Shown: one piece after another, positions 1 to 9,001 of the stretch
Layout: each line of letters begins with the position of its first letter
How positions within the stretch are numbered: the stretch's first letter is position 1
Source: Marinomonas transparens
Lineage (GTDB): Bacteria > Pseudomonadota > Gammaproteobacteria > Pseudomonadales > Marinomonadaceae
Assembly (NCBI RefSeq): GCF_016463975.1
Contig: NZ_JAEMNX010000026.1
Location: 1-64,000 of the forward strand
DNA length: 64,000 nucleotides
Direction of reading: 5' to 3'
Translations under genes and position numbers: made by a program
The notes under the pieces: model-generated
Told to the model about the DNA's origin: nothing
Database searches by the model: none
Seen by the model: the letters and a program-made list of their open reading frames with translations, nothing else

Positions 1-44
1 TAGTGTGGGAGATCCCATGTGAGAGTAGGTCGTCGTCAAGCCTT
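1..44 (+). rRNA. rrf: 5S ribosomal RNA, 3' end only
   Basis: The first bases match the conserved 3' part of gammaproteobacterial 5S rRNA (the helix IV region around TGTGGGAGATCCCATG, then GAGAGTAGG). The gene enters from outside the window, so only about the last 44 bases are present. The exact 3' end is estimated. A strong intrinsic terminator follows directly, so this is the end of an rRNA operon. Confidence 0.85.
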
Positions 45-55
45 ACATTAAGAAG

Positions 56-87
56 GCCCTGATAGCTATGCTGTCAGGGCTTTTTTT
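56..87 (+). terminator. rRNA operon intrinsic terminator
   Basis: An 11-bp stem (56-66 pairing with 70-80, one G-T pair) with a three-base loop is followed by seven T residues at 81-87. It lies just after the 5S tail and ends the rRNA operon. On the opposite strand the T run is poor, so it is probably not the terminator of the minus-strand gene at 128. Confidence 0.9.
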
Positions 88-127
88 CGTCTGTAGAAAA
101 GGGATGTGGGAACTTGAAAAGGAGTTG

Positions 128-2323
128 TTATTTACTCTTAGAGTTAAGAGAGAGTTCTTTATTAAGGAAGGTGGTTTGAAATTCATCTGGTGGGATGGGG
201 CGACTGATGAAGTAACCTTGGATATCGTCGCAGCCTATATTTTTTAGTGCGTCAAGTTGGGCTTTGGTTTCGACGCCTTCGGCTATGGTGGTCATTCCTA
301 ACTGTTGAGCAAGTAGTATGATGGTGCCAACAATGACATGATCATTTTTATTGGTGGTCATGTTGCGAACAAATGATTGATCTATTTTGAGTTTATGTAC
401 GGGAAAGCGTTGTAGATAGCTTAAAGATGAGTAGCCAGTTCCAAAGTCATCAATAGCAGCTTGTATACCAAGTTGTTGGAAGGATTCTAATACCTTGATT
501 GTATTTTCTGGGGCTCTTGTGGCGACTCGTTCGGTAAGCTCAAGCTCTAGGTAATGAGGGGGTAGGTTATTTTCAACGAGTATTTGGGATACGAGACCTG
601 GAAAATTATCTACTTGGAATTGTGCGTAGGATAGGTTTACTGAGACTCTGATGGCGGTAAAACCGTCGTTTATCCATTGTTTTATTTGGCGAGTAGTTTC
701 ACGTAATACCCATTCGCTAATGGCTAAGATTTGCCCACTGTCTTCCGCTAGAGGAATGAATTCGGAGGGGCTGACATTACCTAAGTTCCTGCTATGCCAT
801 CTAATTAACGCTTCTGCCCCAGTAATTTTGCCACTAGATAGGGATATTTGGGGTTGGTAATGCAGGGTAAATTCGTCTCTTGCTATTGCATCGTGAAGTG
901 CGTTTTCTAGGAGAAGAGCACGGGTTGATGTTGCCTGCATTTCTTGAGTGAAAAAGGCATAGCTGTTTCTGCCTACATTTTTTGCGTGATATTTAGCAGT
1001 GTCAGCTTGTTTATAAAGCGCATCAAAATTCTTGCTATCTTGTGGGTAAAGGCTGATTCCGATTGAGGGAGTGATAAAGAATTGGTGTTGGTCTATATGA
1101 TAACGTTCAGCTAAGGCTTCTTTTATTTCAATTGCTTTTAGTTTGAGTTCTTTTTCGTTTTCTGAGGACAATAAGATAATAAATTCATCATCACCTTGTC
1201 TTGCTACATAGTGATCGTCTTTGGCTAAGGTGCGCATTCGGTCGGCGACTGTGAGTACTAGTTGGTCTCCAATACTGTGGCCTAGCGTATTATTGATGTT
1301 TTTGAAATGGTCTAGGTCAATAGATAGTAGTGCCAACTTTTTGTCGGTTTGAGCAATTAGATTAAAGGTTTTATTCAATGCTGCTTTATTTGGGAGTTTG
1401 GTGATGGAGTCGTGATGAGCTAGCCATTCCATTTTTTCGTATGTTTTTTTAATTTCATTAATATCAATACGTACTCCTAGTAGCAGGGTGGGCTCATTCT
1501 GCTCGTTATACTCGGTAACAATACAGCGTACACTCACCCATCGATATTCACCATTGATATGCTTGATTCTAGCTTGGTATTTGTAATAGTTCGAAGGCTC
1601 TTCGTTGTTAAGTACGCTTTTAATGGTATTTAAGATGAGCTCACGGTCTTCTGGGTGAACCTTTTCAAGCTCAGCTTTTCTGTCTGCTAGCCCTTCTACT
1701 GGGGAATAGCCGAGCATAGTAAAGTAGGACGGAGTGGCAAACCAGACATCTTTAGCAATGTCCCATTCCCATATGCCTACCTTAGTTAATTTTAGAGCCT
1801 CACTGATACGTAGTTCCGTTTCAATCAATTTTATTTCACGTTCTTTCAATGCTGTTATGGCATGTGCATGCCCAATTAAGCCAGTAGGGTTGTTGTTTTT
1901 ATCATAAGTGGAAGTGGTGAGGACATTAAAATAGGCCGTCTTGTTGTCTTTTAAAAAAACGCATTGTTCTGTTTTTCTGGTTTTTGTCGCTGATGTAATA
2001 GTTGGAATAATGGTTTTTGCTTGGGAGTTGTAGGACAGAATTTCTTCATCTGTATGGCCGATGATTTTAGATCTATTTATACCAATAAGTTGTTCGAATG
2101 CTTGATTGCAAAAAAGATAGATACTGTCGTTGTCTTTTATCCAAATAGGAATAGGTGAGGCTTCAAAGGCTATCGTTATTTGAGTGGGCTGCTGCTGTAA
2201 AAGTTCAAGCTGTTTACTCAGGTTATGGTTTTTTGTTCTGAGCTGAAAATGTTTTCTTATTAGAATGATTAATAGAAATGAGGCAACTAGATAGCCAAAA
2301 GTCGTAACCCAAGGAATTGTCAT
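128..2323 (-). CDS. PAS-PAS-GGDEF-EAL protein, predicted c-di-GMP phosphodiesterase
   Basis: A 731-residue cyclic-di-GMP signalling protein. An N-terminal membrane segment (about residues 6-22) is followed by a short helical linker, a PAS domain (about 48-160), a second PAS with PAC (about 172-292), a GGDEF domain (about 300-455) and an EAL domain (about 475-715). The GGDEF signature reads GDDEF (377-381) and there is no RxxD inhibitory site just before it, so diguanylate cyclase activity is doubtful. The EAL domain looks complete: EAL at 504-506, ELTER, DDFGTGYSS, KIDQSF and EGVET are all present. I infer that it degrades c-di-GMP, with the degenerate GGDEF perhaps acting as a GTP sensor. 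The signal sensed by the PAS domains is unknown. It stands alone, transcribed toward the rRNA operon. Confidence 0.9.
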   Translation of the reverse strand: MTIPWVTTFGYLVASFLLIILIRKHFQLRTKNHNLSKQLELLQQQPTQITIAFEASPIPIWIKDNDSIYLFCNQAFEQLIGINRSKIIGHTDEEILSYNSQAKTIIPTITSATKTRKTEQCVFLKDNKTAYFNVLTTSTYDKNNNPTGLIGHAHAITALKEREIKLIETELRISEALKLTKVGIWEWDIAKDVWFATPSYFTMLGYSPVEGLADRKAELEKVHPEDRELILNTIKSVLNNEEPSNYYKYQARIKHINGEYRWVSVRCIVTEYNEQNEPTLLLGVRIDINEIKKTYEKMEWLAHHDSITKLPNKAALNKTFNLIAQTDKKLALLSIDLDHFKNINNTLGHSIGDQLVLTVADRMRTLAKDDHYVARQGDDEFIILLSSENEKELKLKAIEIKEALAERYHIDQHQFFITPSIGISLYPQDSKNFDALYKQADTAKYHAKNVGRNSYAFFTQEMQATSTRALLLENALHDAIARDEFTLHYQPQISLSSGKITGAEALIRWHSRNLGNVSPSEFIPLAEDSGQILAISEWVLRETTRQIKQWINDGFTAIRVSVNLSYAQFQVDNFPGLVSQILVENNLPPHYLELELTERVATRAPENTIKVLESFQQLGIQAAIDDFGTGYSSLSYLQRFPVHKLKIDQSFVRNMTTNKNDHVIVGTIILLAQQLGMTTIAEGVETKAQLDALKNIGCDDIQGYFISRPIPPDEFQTTFLNKELSLNSKSK

Positions 2324-2410
2324 CGCTATTAACCTTATTCGCGTATAAAGTACTACATTATGTTGCTACCTGTTGTTTATCATAAAGGATTAAGTGGTTT
2401 TCAGTTGTAT

Positions 2411-2426
2411 GTCAAATAGTATTGAC
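2411..2426. repeat. Small inverted repeat upstream of the GGDEF-EAL gene
   Basis: GTCAA (2411-2415) and TTGAC (2422-2426) form 5-bp inverted arms around a 6-base spacer. On the minus strand the left arm lies within a perfect TTGACA (-35-like) at 2410-2415, but no convincing -10 lies 16-18 bases away. It could be an operator or part of a promoter. Arms this short can arise by chance. Confidence 0.25.
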
Positions 2427-2462
2427 CTGTGTCGTTATGTAAGTGCTGATAGAACGACCCCG

Positions 2463-3833
2463 CTAGCTAGAGGCCTTTTGAGTTCTAAATTGGTTCTTTC
2501 GGCTGTTGAGTAATTCACGATAAGCATAGCCACTACGTTTAATGCTTCTTTCTTGTGTAGTGTAATCGACATAGGTCAAGCCGAATCGTTTACTGTAGCC
2601 TTCTGCCCACTCGAAGTTGTCCATTAAGCTCCAGGCAAAGTAGCCACGAATATCGACGCCAGCTTCGATAGCATTGTTGACAGCATTAATATGGCTGTTG
2701 AGGTAGCGAACCCGCTGGTTATCATCAATTTCACCATTAGTTATTTCGTCTGCACAAGCTGCGCCATTCTCTGTGATGTATATGGGGGGGAGTTCATATT
2801 GTTTGTGAAGATTTACTAATAGTTCTTCGAAAGCATGGGGAGCGATTTCCCAACCAATGTCTGTGTATTCAACAGGACTGGTATTTTTTACATCTTTGAA
2901 TAGGTTTTGTGGCTCATAGGCGTTGTGATTACAGGTGTAGTAGTTCATACCTAGAAAATCGAGAGGCTGGGAAATGATTGCCATATCGCCGGGTAAAATA
3001 GTGGGCAAGTATTGAGGCGCTACATCTTTTAGAATTTGAGGATATTGGCCTTTCATGAGCGGTTCAATAAAAAATTGATTATCCAATGTTTCACGTATTA
3101 GGCAGGCGAACTGGTCTTCTGTTTTTTCACTGGCTGCGTAAGATTGATTCATATTGAGTACGATACCCACTTTTGCCTGCGGTGTATTTGCTCGAATGAC
3201 TGGTAAGGCTAAGCCATGAGCAAGCAATATGTGATGAGCCGCTTGGCGGCCATATTTCGGTTTTGCTAATCCTGGGGCATGTATACCAAGCTCATAGCCA
3301 AGAATTGCAGCACAGAATGGTTCGTTAAAGGTGGCCCAGCTGTCTACCCACTCCCCTAATTCTTTTGTTACTAAGTCTGTGTAGGCTTTAAATAGATAGG
3401 CTGTCTCACGGTTTAACCAGCCGCCCTTATCCTCAAGGTGTTGTGGTAAATCCCAGTGATAGAGGGTAACAAAGACTTTTAGACCTTCAGCTTTGAGTTT
3501 TTTGAGCAGGTTTTGGTAGAAGTTTAACCCAGCCTGGTTCGGCTCGCCTTTTTCGTCCATCACACGAGGCCAGGCAATGGATAGGCGATAGGCGTCTACA
3601 CCTAGGTTTTTGATGAGTTCGACATCTTGTTCCCATAGGTGGTAGTGATCGCAAGCGATTGCACCGTTATCGGCATTTTTTACCTTATTCGGGGTGGCGC
3701 AAAATGTATCCCAGATACAAGGTAGTCGATTATCTGCTGTATTTGCCCCTTCTATTTGGAAGGCTGCCGTGGCGACGCCGAAGGTGAAATCAGGTGAGAG
3801 CATTTCAGAATTTGATGGTAGCTTGATCGACAT
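2463..3833 (-). CDS. GH1 family beta-glucosidase
   Basis: Glycoside hydrolase family 1 enzyme of 456 residues, a typical length for bacterial beta-glucosidases that hydrolyse cellobiose and other beta-glucosides in the cytoplasm. The acid/base motif TFNEP (Glu171) and the nucleophile motif ITENG (Glu355) are both present, as are the N-terminal FGVATAAFQIEG and the C-terminal WSLMDNFEW aglycone-site motif. A longer frame reaches 3914, but the start at 3833 has a good AGAGGA ribosome binding site six bases upstream and gives the family N-terminus. No signal peptide. There is no sugar transporter or LacI regulator beside it, so the natural substrate cannot be read from context. 6-Phospho-beta-glucosidase is less likely but not excluded. 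Confidence 0.92.
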   Translation of the reverse strand: MSIKLPSNSEMLSPDFTFGVATAAFQIEGANTADNRLPCIWDTFCATPNKVKNADNGAIACDHYHLWEQDVELIKNLGVDAYRLSIAWPRVMDEKGEPNQAGLNFYQNLLKKLKAEGLKVFVTLYHWDLPQHLEDKGGWLNRETAYLFKAYTDLVTKELGEWVDSWATFNEPFCAAILGYELGIHAPGLAKPKYGRQAAHHILLAHGLALPVIRANTPQAKVGIVLNMNQSYAASEKTEDQFACLIRETLDNQFFIEPLMKGQYPQILKDVAPQYLPTILPGDMAIISQPLDFLGMNYYTCNHNAYEPQNLFKDVKNTSPVEYTDIGWEIAPHAFEELLVNLHKQYELPPIYITENGAACADEITNGEIDDNQRVRYLNSHINAVNNAIEAGVDIRGYFAWSLMDNFEWAEGYSKRFGLTYVDYTTQERSIKRSGYAYRELLNSRKNQFRTQKASS

Positions 3834-3959
3834 GACGTCCTCTAAATTTTGATTTATTTTGGGCTGAACAGTTAAGTGGCAACAAAGGTAATGGAGGAGC
3901 ATAAAAGGGGTCAATCAGAAGGTCTTGTATTTAGTGATTTAAGTGGGTTTAAGTGTTTT

Positions 3960-4499
3960 TTAAGATGATTTGTAGCGCATTGGTGTGAGGTTTCTTCCTT
4001 GTGATGTGTAGGCATAGAAGCGGTTGAAAAGTTCCTTTGGTAATTCTATGGGAGGTATTTCTTGAAAATGATTGCGAGTATAAAATGCTACCAAGTGTGT
4101 GAAGGCAAAACAGTAGCTGCTTGATTGCTCTAATGGTGAGTGGATATTGCTGATGAGATGAGAGCCTAGGCCTTTGTTTCTATATTCTGGTGCTGTCACC
4201 ATAGCGGTAAGCAGTTGGCAATTAGAAAACTGTTTAAGTCGAACTGCGCATAGGACTTTCCCCTTATTTCGTATTACCCAAATTGGGTCTGCTTTATTGG
4301 GCTTCCCGCTGGGGTAATATGCTTGGTAAAATTTTTTTACTAGGGGAAACCAGAGAGCAGGAACGAGTTCGGCGCTGGGGTAGAAGGTATTCATAGGTAA
4401 ATATATGCCTTGCATGAGATCTTGGATAATAGCATAGAGTCTTCTTGCTAGGACTTTGGTAGGATTAAGGTATTCATTATATGGGAGAAAATGAGTCAT
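3960..4499 (-). CDS. GNAT family N-acetyltransferase
   Basis: A 179-residue protein with a GNAT fold core. The acetyl-CoA pyrophosphate loop is visible as TAPEYRNKGLGSHL (R-x-x-G-x-G), preceded by a beta strand. The substrate is not predictable. Its start codon overlaps the divergent start of the hydrolase at 4498 by two bases, and no convincing ribosome binding site precedes it, so the true start could be internal or a non-ATG codon. It lies 126 bases upstream of the beta-glucosidase on the same strand; co-transcription is possible. Confidence 0.7.
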   Translation of the reverse strand: MTHFLPYNEYLNPTKVLARRLYAIIQDLMQGIYLPMNTFYPSAELVPALWFPLVKKFYQAYYPSGKPNKADPIWVIRNKGKVLCAVRLKQFSNCQLLTAMVTAPEYRNKGLGSHLISNIHSPLEQSSSYCFAFTHLVAFYTRNHFQEIPPIELPKELFNRFYAYTSQGRNLTPMRYKSS

Positions 4500-5682
4500 G
4501 CGACAACAGATGGTGTTGTGGTTCTTGTGTTTTTTTACATTGCCACTATTTGCAGCGGAAGAGAATGCGTCTTTTGTTTATCAAACGAATGAGTCTTTCT
4601 CTCATTATATGGTTCGGGCCGAGGGTTACTTAAAAGAGAATAAACAATGGGTTAATGAGCAAGATTGGCCGCGTGAATTGTCTGCAGTGATGCCGTTTGA
4701 GATGTTACCAGATGAAAAGAATTGTGCCGGACAGCCAAAAGTTGGCATTCTCCTTTCTCATGGATTGTCGGATTCTCCTTTTTCAATGAGAGATCCTGCT
4801 CGGGCGTTGCAACTTGCCTGTTATCATGTGCGGGTCATTTTATTGCCAGGTCATGGAACGAGAGCAGAAGATCTTTTAACAGTCAGTCGAAACGATTGGC
4901 GTGTGACTTTTGAAAATGCAGCAAATCAATTTCGTAAAAAACTTGATGCGCTCTATGTCGGTGGTTTTTCTACAGGAGGGGCATTAGCAGCAGAATATGC
5001 GTGGCAGCATTCTGATGAGATCGTGGGCGCTGTTTTGTTTTCTCCGGTATTTAAGGTGAACAGTAGTATCGACTGGCTTGCTCCTTTACTTAAGCCATTT
5101 ATCGATTGGTTAGATCATCATCCGAGTGATGATTTTGCTAAATATGCATCAATACCGGTCCCAGCTATTGCCGAGGTGTATAAGTTATCAAAAGAAGTGC
5201 GTAAATCGATGCTTAAAAAACCTAAGGAGCTGCCTATTTTTATTGCCTTATCTGAAGAGGATCAAACGGTAGACTCCTCTGTTACTGAGGTCGTATTTAA
5301 TAAGGCGATTGTTGGTGCTAAGAGCCAAATGGTGCTTTATAGCAGGGATCATAGTAGCAAAACGGGGCGTATGAAGGTGTATAACTCCGAGTGGCCTGAG
5401 CAAAAAATCTTTGGCTTGTCGCATATGGCGGTACATGGAAGCCCAGATAATCCTTATTACGGTGCAAAAGGTGAATATCGTATCTGTGGCTGGTATCTAT
5501 CCAATGAGTCTTTATACCAGACTTGTCGGACCGACCCTGATAACTGGTTTGGTGAGAAATCCGATGAGCTGTTAGAAAAAAGCCCTCATGCCGCAAGAGT
5601 GTCGTGGAATCCTGATTTCAACTCGTTGATGAAGGAGGTTACTTTTTTCATGCAAGAAAATGTGGGTGTTGTGGCTCAATAA
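4498..5682 (+). CDS. Secreted alpha/beta hydrolase
   Basis: A 394-residue alpha/beta-hydrolase with a probable signal peptide (residues 1-20, hydrophobic core then LFAAE). The oxyanion-hole motif SHG is at 87-89, the nucleophile elbow GFSTG centres on Ser158, and a late GLSHMA histidine completes a plausible triad. It resembles the serine aminopeptidase S33/monoacylglycerol lipase branch; the substrate is unknown. The start at 4498 has a GGGAGA ribosome binding site and fits the signal peptide. The downstream dioxygenase begins 22 bases after the stop and may be co-transcribed. Confidence 0.8.
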   Translation: MRQQMVLWFLCFFTLPLFAAEENASFVYQTNESFSHYMVRAEGYLKENKQWVNEQDWPRELSAVMPFEMLPDEKNCAGQPKVGILLSHGLSDSPFSMRDPARALQLACYHVRVILLPGHGTRAEDLLTVSRNDWRVTFENAANQFRKKLDALYVGGFSTGGALAAEYAWQHSDEIVGAVLFSPVFKVNSSIDWLAPLLKPFIDWLDHHPSDDFAKYASIPVPAIAEVYKLSKEVRKSMLKKPKELPIFIALSEEDQTVDSSVTEVVFNKAIVGAKSQMVLYSRDHSSKTGRMKVYNSEWPEQKIFGLSHMAVHGSPDNPYYGAKGEYRICGWYLSNESLYQTCRTDPDNWFGEKSDELLEKSPHAARVSWNPDFNSLMKEVTFFMQENVGVVAQ

Positions 5683-5704
5683 TTTAGGCTAAGGAAGTAA
5701 GTTA

Positions 5705-6589
5705 ATGGTAAATGCAGGGCTTGATTTAAAGACAGTTGATCTTACTGCTCGACAGATCAGTCAGTATCATGAAGAGGGCTATCTTGTCATAGAGTCTCTT
5801 GTGTTGGAAAGTGTTTGTGGCGCATTGAAGGAGAGAGTCGCTTTTTTAATGGGTGACTTTGACCCAGATTCTGTGCGTTCTATCTTTACGACAAATGAGC
5901 AAACTCGACATGCTGATCGCTATTTTATGGAATCAGCAGAAAAGGTGTCTTTCTTTTTTGAAGAAGAGGCGTTTGATGCTTCTGGTAATCTAAAACAGTC
6001 CCTAGCACTTTCTATTAATAAAATAGGGCATGGTTTGCATAGCCAGGATGATGTGTTCAGGGATTTTTCTCTTTCTTGTGTATGGCACTCGCTTTTGCAG
6101 CAGTTGGGGATGAAAAAGCCTTGTGCTGTACAGTCCATGTATATTTTCAAACAGCCGGGCATTGGTGGTGAAGTGAATTGTCATCAAGACAGCACTTTTC
6201 TCTACACTACACCGATGAGTGTTATTGGTCTTTGGTTTGCGATTGAAGAAGCTACGCTTGAAAATGGCTGTCTCTGGGGGGTTCCAAAAGGCCATAGGGA
6301 AGGTTTGCTAAAGCGTTTTGAGCGTGAAACACCGGGATCTATTACCACCAAGATGGTGACAATAAAGGAGCATCAATGGAATCAAGATGAGCTTGTCGCT
6401 TTGCCGGTTCCTAAAGGCTCTTTGGTGATATTGAATGGCGAGTTTCCGCATTTGAGTTATGCCAATAGGTCAAATAAATCTCGTCATGCCTATGCTATAC
6501 ATGCTATTGATCAGGTTTGTGAATACCCAGAAGAAAATTGGCTGCAGCCAAGTCAGGGCAAAGCCTTTTTACCTTTTCGAACCGCTTAA
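5705..6589 (+). CDS. Phytanoyl-CoA dioxygenase (PhyH) family protein
   Basis: A 294-residue Fe(II)/2-oxoglutarate-dependent oxygenase of the PhyH family, closest in my recollection to the animal PHYHD1 group. The metal-binding HxD is seen as H160-Q-D162 in NCHQDS, and the distal histidine is H249 in GEFPH, with Arg260 well placed to bind 2-oxoglutarate. The physiological substrate of bacterial members is mostly unknown; CoA esters or small hydroxylated metabolites are candidates. It lies between the secreted hydrolase and birA with short gaps (22 and 30 bases) and could be read into birA. Confidence 0.85.
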   Translation: MVNAGLDLKTVDLTARQISQYHEEGYLVIESLVLESVCGALKERVAFLMGDFDPDSVRSIFTTNEQTRHADRYFMESAEKVSFFFEEEAFDASGNLKQSLALSINKIGHGLHSQDDVFRDFSLSCVWHSLLQQLGMKKPCAVQSMYIFKQPGIGGEVNCHQDSTFLYTTPMSVIGLWFAIEEATLENGCLWGVPKGHREGLLKRFERETPGSITTKMVTIKEHQWNQDELVALPVPKGSLVILNGEFPHLSYANRSNKSRHAYAIHAIDQVCEYPEENWLQPSQGKAFLPFRTA

Positions 6590-6619
6590 TACCCTATTTC
6601 CTATAATTGGAGTAAAGCA

Positions 6620-7573
6620 ATGCAGGCCATTTTAGCCCTATTGAGTGATAGTAAATTTCATTCAGGTGAAGAGTTAGGGTTGGCGCTTGGAGTAACCCGA
6701 GCCGCGATTTGGAAAAAGTTAAAGAAATTAGAAGCGATTGGTGTCACCGTCCATTCTGTTAAAGGGCGTGGTTATCGTTTACCTGTGCCTTTGGAGCTAT
6801 TGTCAGAGGAAGTGTTGCGTGAAAAGGGGTTGCCTAACGAGGTGGGGGTAAAGTTGGCCTTCGAAACGGAATCGACCAATAGTGATGCTAAAGCTTATAT
6901 TGCGAATGGGTTGCCACTTCCTGTGTTGGTCTCTGTAGAACGTCAGACGCAAGGTAAAGGTCGCCGTGGTCGCCAGTGGGAATCTGGTGTAGCAAAAAAT
7001 ATCACCATGTCTTTTGCATGGCGTTTTGATAATGGCCCTAGTGTGGTGGAGGGGTTGAGTCTGGCGGCTGGTGTCGCGGTTGCTCGAGTGTTGAAAAAAC
7101 AAGGTATATCTAATCCCGGTTTGAAGTGGCCTAATGATGTGCAGGTAGACGGTGAGAAAGTCTGTGGTATCTTGTTGGAAATGGTCGCTGATCAAGACGT
7201 GTGTCATGTCATTATTGGTATTGGTATCAATGTCGAGATGGATGCTGGTTTTATGACTCAGGTTGATCAGCCTTGGACGGATTTGCTTTCTAAGCTTAAG
7301 CACCGCCCTAGCCGTAATGGCATTTTGGCTGAGTTGGCTTGTGAGCTTGTAGAAGTGTGTAAGCGATTTGAAAGTGGTTATGGAATGAAGCACTTCCAGT
7401 CTCAGTGGCAGGCTTATGATGTGCTATATAATCAGGTGGTTGCAGTGAGTTCCATTAGTCAGCAACATCAAGGGGTTGCCAGAGGGATTGATGAAAAAGG
7501 GGCTTTATTAGTGGAAACCGATGGGCAAGTTGTCGCTTTGCATGGAGGAGAGGTGAGTGTCCGACGTGGCTAA
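6620..7573 (+). CDS. birA: BirA, biotin-protein ligase and biotin repressor
   Basis: Bifunctional BirA of 317 residues. The N-terminal winged helix-turn-helix (about 5-60, with the sequence LALGVTRAAIWKKLKKL) shows it is the regulatory (group II) form that represses biotin genes. The catalytic domain carries the biotinyl-5'-AMP loop GRRGR (114-118), the KWPNDV motif and the C-terminal SH3-like domain. It activates biotin with ATP and transfers it to the acetyl-CoA carboxylase carrier protein. It overlaps coaX by 17 bases, which implies a single operon and translational coupling. Confidence 0.97.
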   Translation: MQAILALLSDSKFHSGEELGLALGVTRAAIWKKLKKLEAIGVTVHSVKGRGYRLPVPLELLSEEVLREKGLPNEVGVKLAFETESTNSDAKAYIANGLPLPVLVSVERQTQGKGRRGRQWESGVAKNITMSFAWRFDNGPSVVEGLSLAAGVAVARVLKKQGISNPGLKWPNDVQVDGEKVCGILLEMVADQDVCHVIIGIGINVEMDAGFMTQVDQPWTDLLSKLKHRPSRNGILAELACELVEVCKRFESGYGMKHFQSQWQAYDVLYNQVVAVSSISQQHQGVARGIDEKGALLVETDGQVVALHGGEVSVRRG

Positions 7574-8291
7574 TGTACTGGTTGTTGATGCAGGTAATAC
7601 CAGTATTAAGTTTACAGCGTTTCAGGATGATGACGTATTATGGATGAGGCGCGGGGATGAGTTGCCCAGTGGAACGGATTTTGACCCGCAAAATATCTAT
7701 ATCGCAAGTGTACGCTCCCACGCTTTGACTGAGTTATTACAGGCAAGTATTCAAGCTGAATTCCCTAAAAGTCGGGTGCTGGTGATAACTAGCCAGTCCT
7801 ATGCCTGTGGTGTGAAAAATGCTTATTTTGAGCCCGCAAGACTAGGGGTCGATCGGTGGCTTGGGGTGGTGGCGGCTCATCATGTTGTTACTGGTGATGT
7901 GGTGGTAATTGATGCAGGAACGGCAATTAAGGTGGATCTAGTTAATAAAGAAGGTGACCACCTTGGTGGCTATATAGTGCCTGGGTTGGCTATGATGGAA
8001 GAGGTGTTGCTCTCTAAAACAGGTCGCATACGTTATGATGCTCATGAAGTGGTAAAAGGAGAAGGCTTGCCTAATTCAACGGCTAGAGCGGTGACGGAAG
8101 GTTGTCACGAAATGGCTTTGGGTTTTCTAGAGCGAATTTATCAATGCTATCAAGATTATCGATGGGTAGTGACAGGTGGTGATGCACAAGCGCTTTTGGG
8201 TTTGCTTGGTGTGTCTTTAGAGCTTCAACCCAATTTGATAGCGCTAGGGGCTAAATTAGTGGGTGATGAACAGGTAAGAGGCGATAAATGA
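7557..8291 (+). CDS. coaX: Type III pantothenate kinase
   Basis: CoaX, 244 residues, catalyses the first step of coenzyme A synthesis (ATP-dependent phosphorylation of pantothenate) and belongs to the ASKHA fold. The phosphate-binding motif DAGNTS begins at residue 11, with GVDRWLG and DAGTA further on. The start is GTG at 7557 with a GGAGG ribosome binding site inside the end of birA. It overlaps the next gene by four bases (ATGA). The birA-coaX pairing is common in Pseudomonas and relatives. Confidence 0.95.
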   Translation: MSDVANVLVVDAGNTSIKFTAFQDDDVLWMRRGDELPSGTDFDPQNIYIASVRSHALTELLQASIQAEFPKSRVLVITSQSYACGVKNAYFEPARLGVDRWLGVVAAHHVVTGDVVVIDAGTAIKVDLVNKEGDHLGGYIVPGLAMMEEVLLSKTGRIRYDAHEVVKGEGLPNSTARAVTEGCHEMALGFLERIYQCYQDYRWVVTGGDAQALLGLLGVSLELQPNLIALGAKLVGDEQVRGDK

Positions 8292-8998
8292 AGTGGTTGT
8301 TTCTTTTCGTGGTGTTATTGAATGCGGCTTTTTTGAGCTGGCATAGTTTTAATCAAGATTCTCCTAATGCTGATAAAGAGTCTGTGTATGCACCGCCTGT
8401 TAGTGAGACGATTCACCTATTGTCTGAAGAGCCTGCAGTGAGTGAGCAAGATTACAATGCAGAGGTTGTATCAAATGAAAGTTTAGAGGCAGCACTTAGT
8501 AAAGTGGTAGATCAGGTGAATGCGGATGAAAGTTCGGTTGAGTTATTCTGTCCTCGTATTGAAACGGAAAGGCAAAGTGACAAAAAAATTATCGTTCAGG
8601 TATTGAAAGAGTTTGCTTGGCCTTATCAGGAGAAGGAAGTGACGGGTAAAAGGCCCAAGTTTTGGCTTTATATTAATGCACCGGAAACACCTGAAATAGC
8701 TAAGGATATAGTTAAAGAGTTGGCGGCTAAATCGATTGATAGTTTTGTTATCAATCGTGGTGAAATGAAAAATAGAATTTCTCTAGGCTTATATTCATCA
8801 GAAACACGTGCAGAGCAATCTCGTTTGGGGATAAAGAAGCTGTCTGGTCATGACGTGAATGTGTATGAACATATGCGTAATGTGTCACTTCAACAGATTG
8901 ATATTGGGCAGCCTATTGAGCTGGAAGATTGGGAGCGCTTCATGGCGAGGCTAGATCTGACCAAGATGATGATAAAGTTGGAAAAAAATCCCTGCTAG
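8288..8998 (+). CDS. Membrane-anchored SPOR-like domain protein
   Basis: A 236-residue protein with an N-terminal membrane anchor or uncleaved signal (residues 3-18), an acidic low-complexity linker (about 25-80) and a C-terminal region (about 125-200) with the pattern of a SPOR domain: a strand, a helix, then SLGLYSSETRAEQ. SPOR domains bind denuded septal peptidoglycan. Its translation is coupled to coaX through an ATGA overlap; a SPOR-domain gene in this place is also known from Pseudomonas. The SPOR assignment rests on pattern only. Confidence 0.7.
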   Translation: MKWLFLFVVLLNAAFLSWHSFNQDSPNADKESVYAPPVSETIHLLSEEPAVSEQDYNAEVVSNESLEAALSKVVDQVNADESSVELFCPRIETERQSDKKIIVQVLKEFAWPYQEKEVTGKRPKFWLYINAPETPEIAKDIVKELAAKSIDSFVINRGEMKNRISLGLYSSETRAEQSRLGIKKLSGHDVNVYEHMRNVSLQQIDIGQPIELEDWERFMARLDLTKMMIKLEKNPC

Positions 8999-9001
8999 CG
9001 C

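Noticed and set aside
6803..7393. Minus-strand frame of 196 codons inside birA
   Set aside because: Entirely antisense to a well-supported gene, with no ribosome binding site or recognisable domain.
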